Shown here one piece after another: positions 25,935-34,703 of a stretch of DNA of 64,000 nt. The position numbers and the translations under genes were made by a program. The DNA is taken from positions 2,981,026-3,045,025 of the forward strand of contig NZ_CP042243.1 in NCBI RefSeq assembly GCF_008152325.1, in the 5' to 3' direction. The notes beneath the pieces are model-generated. The model did not search any database and was not told the DNA's origin. It saw only the letters and a list, made by a program, of their open reading frames with translations. The stretch's first letter is position 1; every line of letters begins with the position of its first letter. The DNA is from Crassaminicella thermophila (lineage in GTDB: Bacteria > Bacillota > Clostridia > Peptostreptococcales > Thermotaleaceae).

Positions 25935-26057
25935 TTTCTCACAAGTTTCCCATAATAACCCTATTTTATTATTATATCATACTCTAACAATCTAGCAACA
26001 TCTATACCAAATTTCCAATTAAACCTATTTTTATTATTTTGTGTATAATTTTGGTTA

Positions 26058-27575
26058 TTATTCCTTTTCATACCTTATCCATTTCCTAAAATTCTCTCTT
26101 AATTTTTGATTGGATATTTGCTCACATACCTCTATAAAGTTTTCTGTATTGGCATTTTTATACTTATATTTATCAAAATATACTTTCAAGATCTTAAAAA
26201 ACAGTTCATCACCCAATTTTTCTCTCAAATCTTTAATAAACATAGCTCCTCTATAATAAACAAGAACTTGATATTCTTGAGCATCTTTAAATTGGTTTAT
26301 GCTTCTATACGTTGCACTGTTTTTATTTTGCTGCGTATTTGTATAGGCATGGTAATATTTCAAAATAAAATCTTTATAAATTTCGTCTCTCTTTTTAGCA
26401 CCATATTTTTTTTCATAATACAGTAATGTTGAATATTCTGTTAACCCTTCATCAAGCCAAGCTTCATCTACTTGATCATTTCCTACGATTCCATACCACC
26501 ATTGGTGTGCTGTTTCATGTGCAATTACATATTCTAATATTTTTTTAGTCTCTTCCCTGTATAATGATTGATCTATAAAAACCAAGTTCGGATATTCCAT
26601 TCCTCCAACAAAGAAATCTGAAGCAGCTACAGAAAATTGTTTATAAGGATATTCTCCATAAAGTTGATTAAATATTTTTATAGCATCCTTTGCCGTATCA
26701 AGTGCTATATCTCCAAACTTATCCTCAAAATAGTAAGAGTAAATTTTTATTCCATCTATTTCATCATCTATAACTTTAAATTTATCACTAGCAACAATAG
26801 CAAAATCTCTTACTTTATTTGCTTCTAATGTCCATCTTATTTTTCCATCTATACTTTCTTTTTTTATACAATTTCCAGAATGAGCAAGAATATATTCCTT
26901 TGGCATTGAAATTTCTACTCTATAATTTGCTATGTCACTATAAAATGGGTCTCCAATCGCATAATAAGGTTCTAAATTCCAACCTTTATGATCAAACACT
27001 GCAAGAATAGGATACCAATTTGCAATATTAATTGTATTCTCTCCATATCCAAATCTTCCGCAAGATGGTGGAATCTTTACAGAAAAATCTATATTAAGTG
27101 ATATTTTTTTTCCTGGCTCTAATGGCTTATTTAAATATACTTTTAAAATATTGTCTCCCATTCCCATAATCACATAATTTAATGCTTCTCTATTATTTTG
27201 TATTGAATTAATCCTTATATATCCCGGCTCAAATCCATTTGGATAAGCCAACTGCATTTCACCTTTTTCAAAAGGGGCTGTTTCTTCGCTTTTAAATGCA
27301 TTAGGATAAAGATGAAAATATAAAGCATTAAAAGTAATGCTCGAATTATTTGTATATGTTACATTCTCATCTCCTGTTAATATTCTTTCTACTGGATCAA
27401 AATCTGCAATAATTGTGTATTTATTTATCTGTTTTGTATTTAGTAATTTTTCTCCATAAAATGTCGTTATTACTGTTTGAAACATCTTTAATTTTGCCCC
27501 TACTGCTGATAGTAGTAAAATACAACTAATCATTGTTAATAATATTAATTTACGGCCATAACGAATTTTGATCAA
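26058..27575 (-). CDS. M1-family metallopeptidase, exported
   Basis: A 505-residue zinc aminopeptidase-like protein. An N-terminal helix (about 8-26) suggests export or anchoring. The catalytic motif is HETAHQWWYGIVGNDQ with the third zinc ligand in EAWLDEGLTEY, and the exopeptidase-type GGMEYPNLVF stands in for GAMEN. It is shorter than full M1 enzymes and lacks the large C-terminal helical domain, as usual in Firmicutes. I chose the TTG at 27575, since GGAGGT lies seven bases upstream; the ATG at 27590 overlaps that site. It follows an AT-rich gap before the M23 gene. Confidence 0.9.
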   Translation of the reverse strand: MIKIRYGRKLILLTMISCILLLSAVGAKLKMFQTVITTFYGEKLLNTKQINKYTIIADFDPVERILTGDENVTYTNNSSITFNALYFHLYPNAFKSEETAPFEKGEMQLAYPNGFEPGYIRINSIQNNREALNYVIMGMGDNILKVYLNKPLEPGKKISLNIDFSVKIPPSCGRFGYGENTINIANWYPILAVFDHKGWNLEPYYAIGDPFYSDIANYRVEISMPKEYILAHSGNCIKKESIDGKIRWTLEANKVRDFAIVASDKFKVIDDEIDGIKIYSYYFEDKFGDIALDTAKDAIKIFNQLYGEYPYKQFSVAASDFFVGGMEYPNLVFIDQSLYREETKKILEYVIAHETAHQWWYGIVGNDQVDEAWLDEGLTEYSTLLYYEKKYGAKKRDEIYKDFILKYYHAYTNTQQNKNSATYRSINQFKDAQEYQVLVYYRGAMFIKDLREKLGDELFFKILKVYFDKYKYKNANTENFIEVCEQISNQKLRENFRKWIRYEKE

Positions 27576-27722
27576 AACATTTACCTCCATTCTTAAAATA
27601 TGTGCTTATATATCTATATGACCTGTATTTTCCAATATATGCATAGTTTTAAGCCCTTCTAAACTTAAAGTATTACTTGTGGTATAATATAAGAGCAAAA
27701 TTAAAAATGGGAGGGGAAAGTA

Positions 27723-28769
27723 TTGCATTTTATCAAGCAAACAGCAGACTTTGATTTAGGTGATACACCTATAGAAAATATTTTTATAAATGATTTTATG
27801 CCTATGGCTAACGGAACATATGTAAAGGTGTATCTGTTAGGCTACAAATATGCAAATGACAAAGATATATCCCTTTCCGTTAGTAATCAAACTATTGCAA
27901 AGCATTTAAACATACCATTATCTGATGTATTAGATGCATGGGATTTTTGGGAACAAAAGGGGATTATTAAGAAACATTTTTTATCAGAAGATGATAAGTT
28001 TCAATATACAGTCGAATTTTTAAATTTAAAACAGCTATATATTAATAATAATTTCAAACCTGTAAATGTTTCAGAAAATGATGAAAATTCTTCAAAACCA
28101 TACTACTGTTCCCCATCTGATTTGGTTGAAGCAAATAAAGTTCCTGAATTTAAAGAAATGTTTTATCACATTGACCAAATCTATAAAAGACCTCTACATC
28201 CTAATGAAAAAAAGAAAGTACTCGATTGGGTTTACAACTATAATATAGATACAGATCTTGTCGTTCGTGCTTTTATGTATTGTATAGAGCAAAGAAATAC
28301 TAAAAATCTAAAATATATTGGTGCAGTTATTAGGAGTTGGTATGATAATGGTATTACAGATATGGATAAATTAGATGCATACTTAGAAAAAACCGATATA
28401 AGATATGCACAGTATAGAAAAATATGCAGATTTTTAGGTATGAATACAAATGAAATTCCAGAACCAACAAAAAAAATTATCGATAAATGGATAGATGAAT
28501 GGAAATTTTCTATCGATATCATTTTGAAGGCATGTGAATATTCTATTAAAAAAAATAAAATTGATCTTGATTATATCAATGGTATATTAACAAATTGGAA
28601 AAAGAATAATATCCAATCAGTACAAGAGATTGAGAATACAAAAAACAATAAAACTACTATAATAAATAAACAAACCAAACGCACCTTTAATAAATTCCAT
28701 AATTTTGAGCAAAGAACATCAAGATACTCAAAAGACGAATTAGAAAAGTTATTAAAGAAAAATAAATAA
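27723..28769 (+). CDS. DnaD-domain replication initiation protein
   Basis: A 348-residue DnaD/DnaB-like primosome protein, expected to bring the replicative helicase to DNA with the DnaC-like partner encoded next. The N-terminus is a winged helix (about 20-95, VSNQTIAKHLNIPLSDVLDAWDFWEQ in parts). Two DnaB_2-type domains follow, each ending in the characteristic Y-x(3)-I-x(3)-W pattern: YIGAVIRSWYDNGI and YINGILTNWKKNNI. The start is a TTG with GGAGGGG six bases upstream. The helicase loader starts 14 bp after the stop, so they form an operon, on the lagging strand. Confidence 0.92.
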   Translation: MHFIKQTADFDLGDTPIENIFINDFMPMANGTYVKVYLLGYKYANDKDISLSVSNQTIAKHLNIPLSDVLDAWDFWEQKGIIKKHFLSEDDKFQYTVEFLNLKQLYINNNFKPVNVSENDENSSKPYYCSPSDLVEANKVPEFKEMFYHIDQIYKRPLHPNEKKKVLDWVYNYNIDTDLVVRAFMYCIEQRNTKNLKYIGAVIRSWYDNGITDMDKLDAYLEKTDIRYAQYRKICRFLGMNTNEIPEPTKKIIDKWIDEWKFSIDIILKACEYSIKKNKIDLDYINGILTNWKKNNIQSVQEIENTKNNKTTIINKQTKRTFNKFHNFEQRTSRYSKDELEKLLKKNK

Positions 28770-28783
28770 GGTAGGTGTCAAAC

Positions 28784-29767
28784 TTGTATGACAAGTTTAT
28801 AAAAGAAATTCTTTTAGAATATGAAAAAGTCAGAGACTTCGAACAAAAAAAACTAAATCAAAGAAAAGTAGAAGTATATAATAAAATCCCAAGAATAGAA
28901 GAAATTGATAAAGAAATCTCAAAAACAGGTATACTAATTGCAAAAGCTATCTTAGAAAATCCAACCCATTATGAAGAAGCAGTAGCGACAATTCATGAAA
29001 GGATGGATCAGCTCAAACAGGAAAAAGCAATTTTGCTTACAGAAAACAACATTCCTATTAATTATCTGCAAATAAATTATCAATGTAAGGATTGTAAAGA
29101 TACAGGCTTTACAGAAAACGGTAAAAAGTGTAGCTGTTTTAAGCAAAAACTAATTAATAGAGCTTATTCTATGTCCAATCTAGATAAAGTATTGGAAAAA
29201 GAGAACTTTCAAAGTTTTAATATGGAACTATTTTCAGATGAACCATTTGAAAATGAAGATTTGACACCTAGACAAAATATGCAGCATATTTTAAGTGTTT
29301 GTGAAGGCTTTGTAATAAACTTTGATACAAATCCAGATGAAAACCTTTTATTTTATGGGACAACAGGACTTGGCAAAACTTTTTTATGTAATTGTATTGC
29401 AAAAGCATTACTTGATAAGGGAAAAATAGTTGTCTATCAAACTGCTTTTAAAATTTTAGAGATCTTAGAAAATCATAAGTTTAATAAAGAAAAAACAGCT
29501 AATATAAAGACAAGCTATCAGCTTTTATTTGATAGTGATCTATTAATCATAGATGACCTAGGTACAGAGCTTACAAATACCTTTACAAATACAGAGCTTT
29601 TTAACATCCTAAATAGCAGATTAATCCAAAACAAAAAAATGATTATTTCAACCAATCTATCTCCTATTGAAATTGCAAACACATATAGTGATAGAGTTTT
29701 TTCTAGAATTTTTGGCAAATTTACGATCCTAAACTTTTATGGAAAGGATTTAAGATGGGAGAAATAA
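28784..29767 (+). CDS. DnaC/DnaI-like helicase-loading ATPase
   Basis: An AAA+ ATPase of about 327 residues that loads the DnaB helicase. The N-terminal half has helical segments and a zinc-type cluster C-x2-C...C-x-C (YQCKDCKDTGF ... KKCSCFK) found in Gram-positive DnaI/DnaC loaders. The ATPase half shows Walker A GTTGLGKTFL, Walker B LLIIDDLGTE and an arginine finger region SDRVFSRIFG. Start: the TTG at 28784 has AGGTG six bases upstream; a GTG at 28775 is also in frame. IstB proteins share the ATPase fold, but the zinc cluster and DnaD neighbour fit a loader. dnaB itself lies at 32.9-34.2 kb. Confidence 0.9.
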   Translation: MYDKFIKEILLEYEKVRDFEQKKLNQRKVEVYNKIPRIEEIDKEISKTGILIAKAILENPTHYEEAVATIHERMDQLKQEKAILLTENNIPINYLQINYQCKDCKDTGFTENGKKCSCFKQKLINRAYSMSNLDKVLEKENFQSFNMELFSDEPFENEDLTPRQNMQHILSVCEGFVINFDTNPDENLLFYGTTGLGKTFLCNCIAKALLDKGKIVVYQTAFKILEILENHKFNKEKTANIKTSYQLLFDSDLLIIDDLGTELTNTFTNTELFNILNSRLIQNKKMIISTNLSPIEIANTYSDRVFSRIFGKFTILNFYGKDLRWEK

Positions 29768-29778
29768 TATAAATTCCT

Positions 29779-29800
29779 AAAGAGGCAAAATGCCTCTTTT
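29779..29800 (+). terminator. Terminator of the dnaD-dnaC pair
   Basis: AAAGAGGCA pairs perfectly with TGCCTCTTT around a 3-base loop, followed by a T-rich stretch, 11 bp after the loader stop codon. Confidence 0.85.
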
Positions 29801-29825
29801 ATATTAAATTTTTTTGATTTTTTTG

Positions 29826-29854
29826 TTGACATTTTTCTAGTTATACTGTATTAT
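29826..29854 (+). promoter_or_regulatory. tRNA operon promoter
   Basis: TTGACA at 29826-29831, a 17-bp spacer and TATTAT at 29849-29854 form a near-consensus sigma-A promoter 25 bp before tRNA-Lys. Confidence 0.8.
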
Positions 29855-29878
29855 ATATAACTGTGATCGACAAAATTT

Positions 29879-29954
29879 GACCCATTAGCTCAGTTGGTAG
29901 AGCACTTGACTTTTAATCAAGGTGTCCCGCGTTCGAGCCGCGGATGGGTCACCA
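29879..29954 (+). tRNA. tRNA-Lys (TTT anticodon)
   Basis: Acceptor arms GACCCAT/ATGGGTC pair fully, the D arm has AGCTCAGTTGGTAGAGC, the anticodon arm CTTGA-CTTTTAA-TCAAG gives anticodon TTT, and the T arm has GTTCGAG. CCA is encoded at 29952-29954. First of two tRNAs on one transcript. Confidence 0.97.
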
Positions 29955-29960
29955 TATTTT

Positions 29961-30035
29961 GCTGGTGTGGCTCAACGGTAGAGCAGCTGACTTGTAATCA
30001 GCAGGTTGGGGGTTCGATTCCCTTCGCCAGCTCCA
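29961..30035 (+). tRNA. tRNA-Thr (TGT anticodon)
   Basis: Acceptor GCTGGTG pairs with CGCCAGC (one G-T pair), anticodon arm GCTGA-CTTGTAA-TCAGC gives TGT, and the T loop is GTTCGATTC. CCA is encoded. It starts 7 bp after tRNA-Lys and shares its promoter. Confidence 0.97.
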
Positions 30036-30053
30036 TCAAAGAAAAAGGGGTGT

Positions 30054-30090
30054 AAGATAAGGATTCTTATGCTTCTTTTTTATTTTTTAT
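30054..30090 (+). terminator. Terminator after the Lys-Thr tRNA pair
   Basis: AAGATAAG pairs with CTTAT-G-CTT (one bulge), followed by TTCTTTTTTATTTTTT. It separates the first tRNA pair from the third tRNA, which has its own promoter. Confidence 0.55.
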
Positions 30091-30097
30091 AAAACCA

Positions 30098-30126
30098 TTG
30101 ACATGCAAAAAATATTTTTGTAATAT
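30098..30126 (+). promoter_or_regulatory. Promoter of the second tRNA-Thr
   Basis: A perfect TTGACA at 30098-30103, 17 bp spacer, and TATAAT-like TAATAT at 30121-30126, 40 bp before the tRNA. Confidence 0.8.
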
Positions 30127-30165
30127 GAAAATATACATTATATTCCATTTATTACAAAATATTTT

Positions 30166-30240
30166 GCTAGTGTGGCTCAATGGTAGAGCAGCTGAATCGT
30201 AATCAGCCGGTTGGGGGTTCGATTCCCTTCACTAGCTCCA
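30166..30240 (+). tRNA. tRNA-Thr (CGT anticodon)
   Basis: Acceptor GCTAGTG pairs perfectly with CACTAGC; anticodon arm GCTGA-ATCGTAA-TCAGC gives CGT, reading ACG. The body is nearly identical to tRNA-Thr(TGT) 130 bp upstream, with compensating acceptor changes, so the two probably arose by duplication. CCA is encoded. Confidence 0.95.
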
Positions 30241-30242
30241 AA

Positions 30243-30273
30243 AAAAAGATATGAGCAATTGCTCATATCTTTT

Positions 30274-30274
<1 letters not shown>
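30243..30274. terminator. Bidirectional terminator between tRNA-Thr and purA
   Basis: A 32-bp perfect palindrome centred on GAGCAATTGCTC with A and T runs at its ends ends the tRNA transcript and, on the other strand, purA. Confidence 0.88.
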
Positions 30275-31569
<1,295 letters not shown>

Positions 31570-31632
31570 CTACCTTTATCTATTGATTTAATATATTTAT
31601 TTTAATCATCATTCTCCGAACATACACATTTT

Positions 31633-31661
31633 ATAGTATCAGAACAACAATTTTAAGTCAA
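31633..31661 (-). promoter_or_regulatory. purA promoter
   Basis: On the minus strand TTGACT (31661-31656), a 17-bp spacer and TACTAT (31638-31633). A CCGAACAT motif (plus strand, 31616-31623) lies at the expected transcription start and two CGAAT-type motifs lie upstream, resembling PurR boxes. Confidence 0.55.
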
Positions 31662-31759
31662 TAAAATACGAATATTTATATATATTCCTGCGTTTTTATT
31701 CGGTAGATAATTTTAAATTTATTCTCTATAAATTATTTGCAATAACTATAAATAATAAA

Positions 31760-31782
31760 ACACCTTCCATAATAGAAGGTGT
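31760..31782 (-). terminator. Terminator of the DUF1858 gene
   Basis: ACACCTTC pairs with GAAGGTGT around 7 bases, followed on the minus strand by TTTATTATT. Confidence 0.75.
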
Positions 31783-31802
31783 AAAAAGATTTAAGTGGCT
31801 CT

Positions 31803-32012
31803 TTACTTCTCTTTATTTTCAAGATATTCATTTAAGTCTTTCACTAAAGCATCTGGATCCATTCCATGTACTACTGATACATCCGCAATAGTTTCCATTG
31901 CAGAAGCTGGACATCCTAAACAAGTTAATCCGTGTCTCATAAAGATCGGTGCTAGTCCTCTATCCATTTGTAATACATCTGCTATGATCATGTCCTTTGT
32001 TATCTTAGCCAT
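31803..32012 (-). CDS. DUF1858 domain protein (CxxC disulfide motif)
   Basis: A 69-residue protein that is a single DUF1858 domain, of the kind linked with hybrid-cluster-protein redox partners. The hallmark is C31-L-G-C34 in HGLTCLGCPAS, after the ADVLQMDRGLAPIFM stretch. No signal peptide or membrane helix is seen, so it acts in the cytoplasm. AGGAGG-like sequence precedes the ATG. It stands alone between purA and a GNAT gene. The partner of the CxxC pair is unknown. Confidence 0.9.
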   Translation of the reverse strand: MAKITKDMIIADVLQMDRGLAPIFMRHGLTCLGCPASAMETIADVSVVHGMDPDALVKDLNEYLENKEK

Positions 32013-32096
32013 TCTTACATCCTCCTTTTCATATTTTATAATGACTCATTTAACATTATACCACTTTTTTTATTAAAACAAACCTTCTTTTTATTT

Positions 32097-32149
32097 TTAT
32101 CCACATATCAACAGTTTTAATCCACTTATACGTATATTTCTGTGGATAA
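32097..32149. promoter_or_regulatory. Pair of inverted DnaA-box sequences
   Basis: TTATCCACA at 32097-32105 and its exact complement TGTGGATAA at 32141-32149, 35 bp apart. The second lies in the last codons of the GNAT gene. This could be a DnaA-binding cluster outside oriC; chance cannot be excluded. Confidence 0.4.
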
Positions 32150-32737
32150 GCTGTTAGTTTTTTCATAAAATTCATCTTTTGTTAGACGCATATGTAGATA
32201 TTCTGTCATTTTTTTGCCATCCACAATTGTAAATAACTCTCTTAAATAATTATATTTAGGATTATAAAATATTTCTGCATATTGATCCTCAAACTCATCC
32301 ATACACTCTTTTATAACTTTAAATCCACAATTTGTATAACACCTAATAGCTCTTTTATTATACTTTGCTGTCCTTAATATAATAGATTTCATTTTTAAAG
32401 TCTGAAAATAATAATCTAAGAATAGTATTAATGCTTCTGTCCCATATCCTTTATTCATATGCTTTGCATCAAGAACAATACCTAATTCACTTTCTCTTTT
32501 TATCCATTTTATATTTCGAATAGAAAGATACCCAACTATTTCTCCTTCATCATTTTCTATAGCGAAACTTTTTTTCCTAAATTTTGTTGTTTTTATTTTA
32601 TACCACTTATCCTTTTGTTCTTCGTTTAATTTTGGAAAATTATAATGAAAATATAAAGGATCTTCATGCATCGCCCAACTCTGCATTTTATCAACATCTT
32701 CTCTAATCAGTTTTCTTACAGTAACCTTTTTATGCAT
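32126..32737 (-). CDS. GNAT-family acetyltransferase, RimJ/RimL-like
   Basis: A 203-residue acetyltransferase of the group that includes ribosomal-protein and antibiotic acetylases. The GNAT core is seen in GYLSIRNIKWIKRESELGIV, the acetyl-CoA loop HMNKGYGTEALILFLDYYF and the AIRCYTNCGFKV segment. A C-terminal extension of about 50 residues is of unknown use. Start: the ATG at 32737 has AGGGGT seven bases upstream; a GTG three codons earlier is less likely. It lies alone between dnaB and the DUF1858 gene. Substrate unknown. Confidence 0.85.
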   Translation of the reverse strand: MHKKVTVRKLIREDVDKMQSWAMHEDPLYFHYNFPKLNEEQKDKWYKIKTTKFRKKSFAIENDEGEIVGYLSIRNIKWIKRESELGIVLDAKHMNKGYGTEALILFLDYYFQTLKMKSIILRTAKYNKRAIRCYTNCGFKVIKECMDEFEDQYAEIFYNPKYNYLRELFTIVDGKKMTEYLHMRLTKDEFYEKTNSLSTEIYV

Positions 32738-32842
32738 ATCCCTCACCCCTATAGATCTGTGATAAAAATCACAACTCTATAAACTATTCTAATGATTTTT
32801 ATGTCTTATGCAATCAAAAAATGTGTAAAATTTCAAAAATAA

Positions 32843-32862
32843 GACATCCAAATTGGATGCCT
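32843..32862 (-). terminator. dnaB terminator
   Basis: CATCCAA and TTGGATG form a compact stem with T-rich tracts on both sides, directly after the dnaB stop. Confidence 0.7.
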
Positions 32863-32864
32863 TT

Positions 32865-34196
32865 TTACTCCCTAAACTTATCAAGATTTGCAAACTTAGT
32901 AAATTGTCCAAGCCATGCTAGTTCTACTGTTCCTGTTGAACCATTACGCTGTTTTGCAATAATAACCTCTCCTATATTCTTTTTATCACTATCAGCATGA
33001 TAGTATTCATCCCTATATAAAAACATAACAAGGTCTGCATCTTGCTCAATAGCTCCAGATTCTCTTAAATCTGATAAAATAGGCCTATGATCTGCTCTTA
33101 ACTCTGGTGCACGGGATAACTGGGACAATGCAACTACAGGACAATCCATTTCTCTAGCTAATCCTTTTAAGGAACGAGAAATGTTAGAAATCTCTTGCTG
33201 TCTGCTTTCTGATTTTCCATCTCCAGACATTAATTGCAAATAATCGATTAATATTAAATCCAACCCTTGTTCCATTTTTAACCTTCTACACTTTGCCTTC
33301 ATTTCCATAACAGAAATCCCTGGTGTATCGTCAATAAATATTTTTGCTTGTGCTAAAGGTCCCATTGCTTTGGCAAGTCTTGGCCATTCATCTTCATTTA
33401 AAGTCCCTGTTCTGATTTTTTGAATTTCTATATGTGATTCAGAACTTAGCATACGCTGTACAAGCTGCTCTTTTGACATCTCTAAACTAAATATTGCAAC
33501 AGATGCATCTGCCTTAATAGCTGCATTTTGTGCTATGTTTATTGAAAAAGCAGTTTTTCCCATACTTGGTCTTGCAGCAATCAATATTAAATCTGATTTT
33601 TGAAGCCCTGATGTCTTCCTATCTATGTCTGCAAACCCTGTTGTTAATCCTGTAATGCCTCCCTTATTTTGATAAAGCTGTTCGATTTTATCAAAACTAT
33701 CTAATAAAACTTCTTTAATTGCTGAAAATCCTTCTTGAGATTTTTTTTGTGAAATATCAAATATACTTTTTTCTGCTAAATCCAATATATGATTTACTTC
33801 TTCTTCTGCTTGATACCCCTTCTCTAATATCTCTGAAGAAGCTTTAATCAATCGCCTCAAAATAGATTTTTCTTCTACAATCTTCGCATAGTATTTAACA
33901 TTTGTAGTAGTTGGGACAGCTGAAGATAAACTTGTTAAGTAGGTAATTCCTCCTATAGATTCTAGAGTCTGTCTTTGTGTTAACTCTTCAGATAATGTCA
34001 CAAGATCTACCGGCTCGTCCCTATTATACAATGCCAAAACAGCATCAAAAATCTCTCTATGTGCTTCTTTATAAAAATCCTCTCCACGAATCATTTCTGT
34101 AGCCAACACAATAGCTTCTCTATCTAGAATCATAGCCCCTAATACAGATTGTTCTGCATCAATATTATGTGGTGGAATTCTACCTAAATACTCCAT
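32865..34196 (-). CDS. dnaB: Replicative DNA helicase DnaB (DnaC in Bacillus naming)
   Basis: The hexameric 5'-3' helicase of the replication fork, 443 residues. The N-terminal domain begins PPHNIDAEQSVLGAMI. The RecA-like motor has Walker A ARPSMGKTAF, Walker B LILIDYLQLM and the DnaB motif SRSLKGLAREMDCPV, and the arginine region KQRNGSTGTVELAW near the end. The start ATG has AAAGGTG six bases upstream. It follows rplI, but a clear terminator lies between them. The DnaD-DnaC-like pair 4 kb to the left would supply its loading factors. Confidence 0.97.
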   Translation of the reverse strand: MEYLGRIPPHNIDAEQSVLGAMILDREAIVLATEMIRGEDFYKEAHREIFDAVLALYNRDEPVDLVTLSEELTQRQTLESIGGITYLTSLSSAVPTTTNVKYYAKIVEEKSILRRLIKASSEILEKGYQAEEEVNHILDLAEKSIFDISQKKSQEGFSAIKEVLLDSFDKIEQLYQNKGGITGLTTGFADIDRKTSGLQKSDLILIAARPSMGKTAFSINIAQNAAIKADASVAIFSLEMSKEQLVQRMLSSESHIEIQKIRTGTLNEDEWPRLAKAMGPLAQAKIFIDDTPGISVMEMKAKCRRLKMEQGLDLILIDYLQLMSGDGKSESRQQEISNISRSLKGLAREMDCPVVALSQLSRAPELRADHRPILSDLRESGAIEQDADLVMFLYRDEYYHADSDKKNIGEVIIAKQRNGSTGTVELAWLGQFTKFANLDKFRE

Positions 34197-34220
34197 TTTA
34201 TCACCTTTCCTATTTATTTA

Positions 34221-34251
34221 ATAAAGACCAGCCATTTTTGCTGGTCTTTAT
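34221..34251 (-). terminator. rplI terminator
   Basis: ATAAAGACCAGC pairs perfectly with GCTGGTCTTTAT around CATTTTT. It ends the yybS-gdpP-rplI transcript before dnaB. Confidence 0.8.
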
Positions 34252-34256
34252 AACTT

Positions 34257-34703
34257 TTATCCTTCTAAAACCTCTACCTTCATTTTTGCTGTAACCTCTG
34301 GGTAAACTTTTACTTCAACAAACATTGCACCTAATGTTTTTATAGGATTGTCTAATTGTATCTTTCTTTTATCTATTTTTATTTTATGCTGCTTCATAAG
34401 CCCCTCTGCAATATCTTTAGAAGTAACAGACCCAAATAATTTTCCACCTTCCCCAGCTTTTCCTTTTAATTTAACTGTAATATTTGAAAGTTTATCTGCT
34501 AAAGCTTTTGCCTTTGCTAACTCTTCTTGCTTTTTTCTATCTTCTGCTGCTTTTTGTTTCTCTAAAACTTTCATATTTCCTGCTGTTGCTTCTTTTGCTA
34601 ATCCTCTTGGAATTAGGAAATTTCTAGCATGACCATCACTAGCATTTACAACAGCTCCTTTTTTTCCTAAACCTTTTACATCTTTTAATAAAATCACCTT
34701 CAT
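34257..34703 (-). CDS. rplI: 50S ribosomal protein L9
   Basis: A 148-residue structural protein of the large subunit base. The N-terminal rRNA-binding domain ([28 protein letters not shown]) and the long connecting helix (residues about 45-75, Lys/Glu/Ala-rich) lead to the C-terminal domain with [14 protein letters not shown]. It overlaps the gdpP stop by one base (TAATG), so translation is coupled. The gdpP-rplI-dnaB order is usual in Firmicutes. Confidence 0.98.
   Translation of the reverse strand: MKVILLKDVKGLGKKGAVVNASDGHARNFLIPRGLAKEATAGNMKVLEKQKAAEDRKKQEELAKAKALADKLSNITVKLKGKAGEGGKLFGSVTSKDIAEGLMKQHKIKIDKRKIQLDNPIKTLGAMFVEVKVYPEVTAKMKVEVLEG

Noticed and set aside
28784-29767. Second IstB-like transposition protein
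   Set aside because: The ATPase fold is shared, but the zinc-type cysteine cluster, the DnaD-like neighbour and the absence of IS ends fit a helicase loader.
31570-31750. Purine riboswitch upstream of purA
   Set aside because: The conserved aptamer core elements could not be found; only promoter and PurBox-like motifs are seen.
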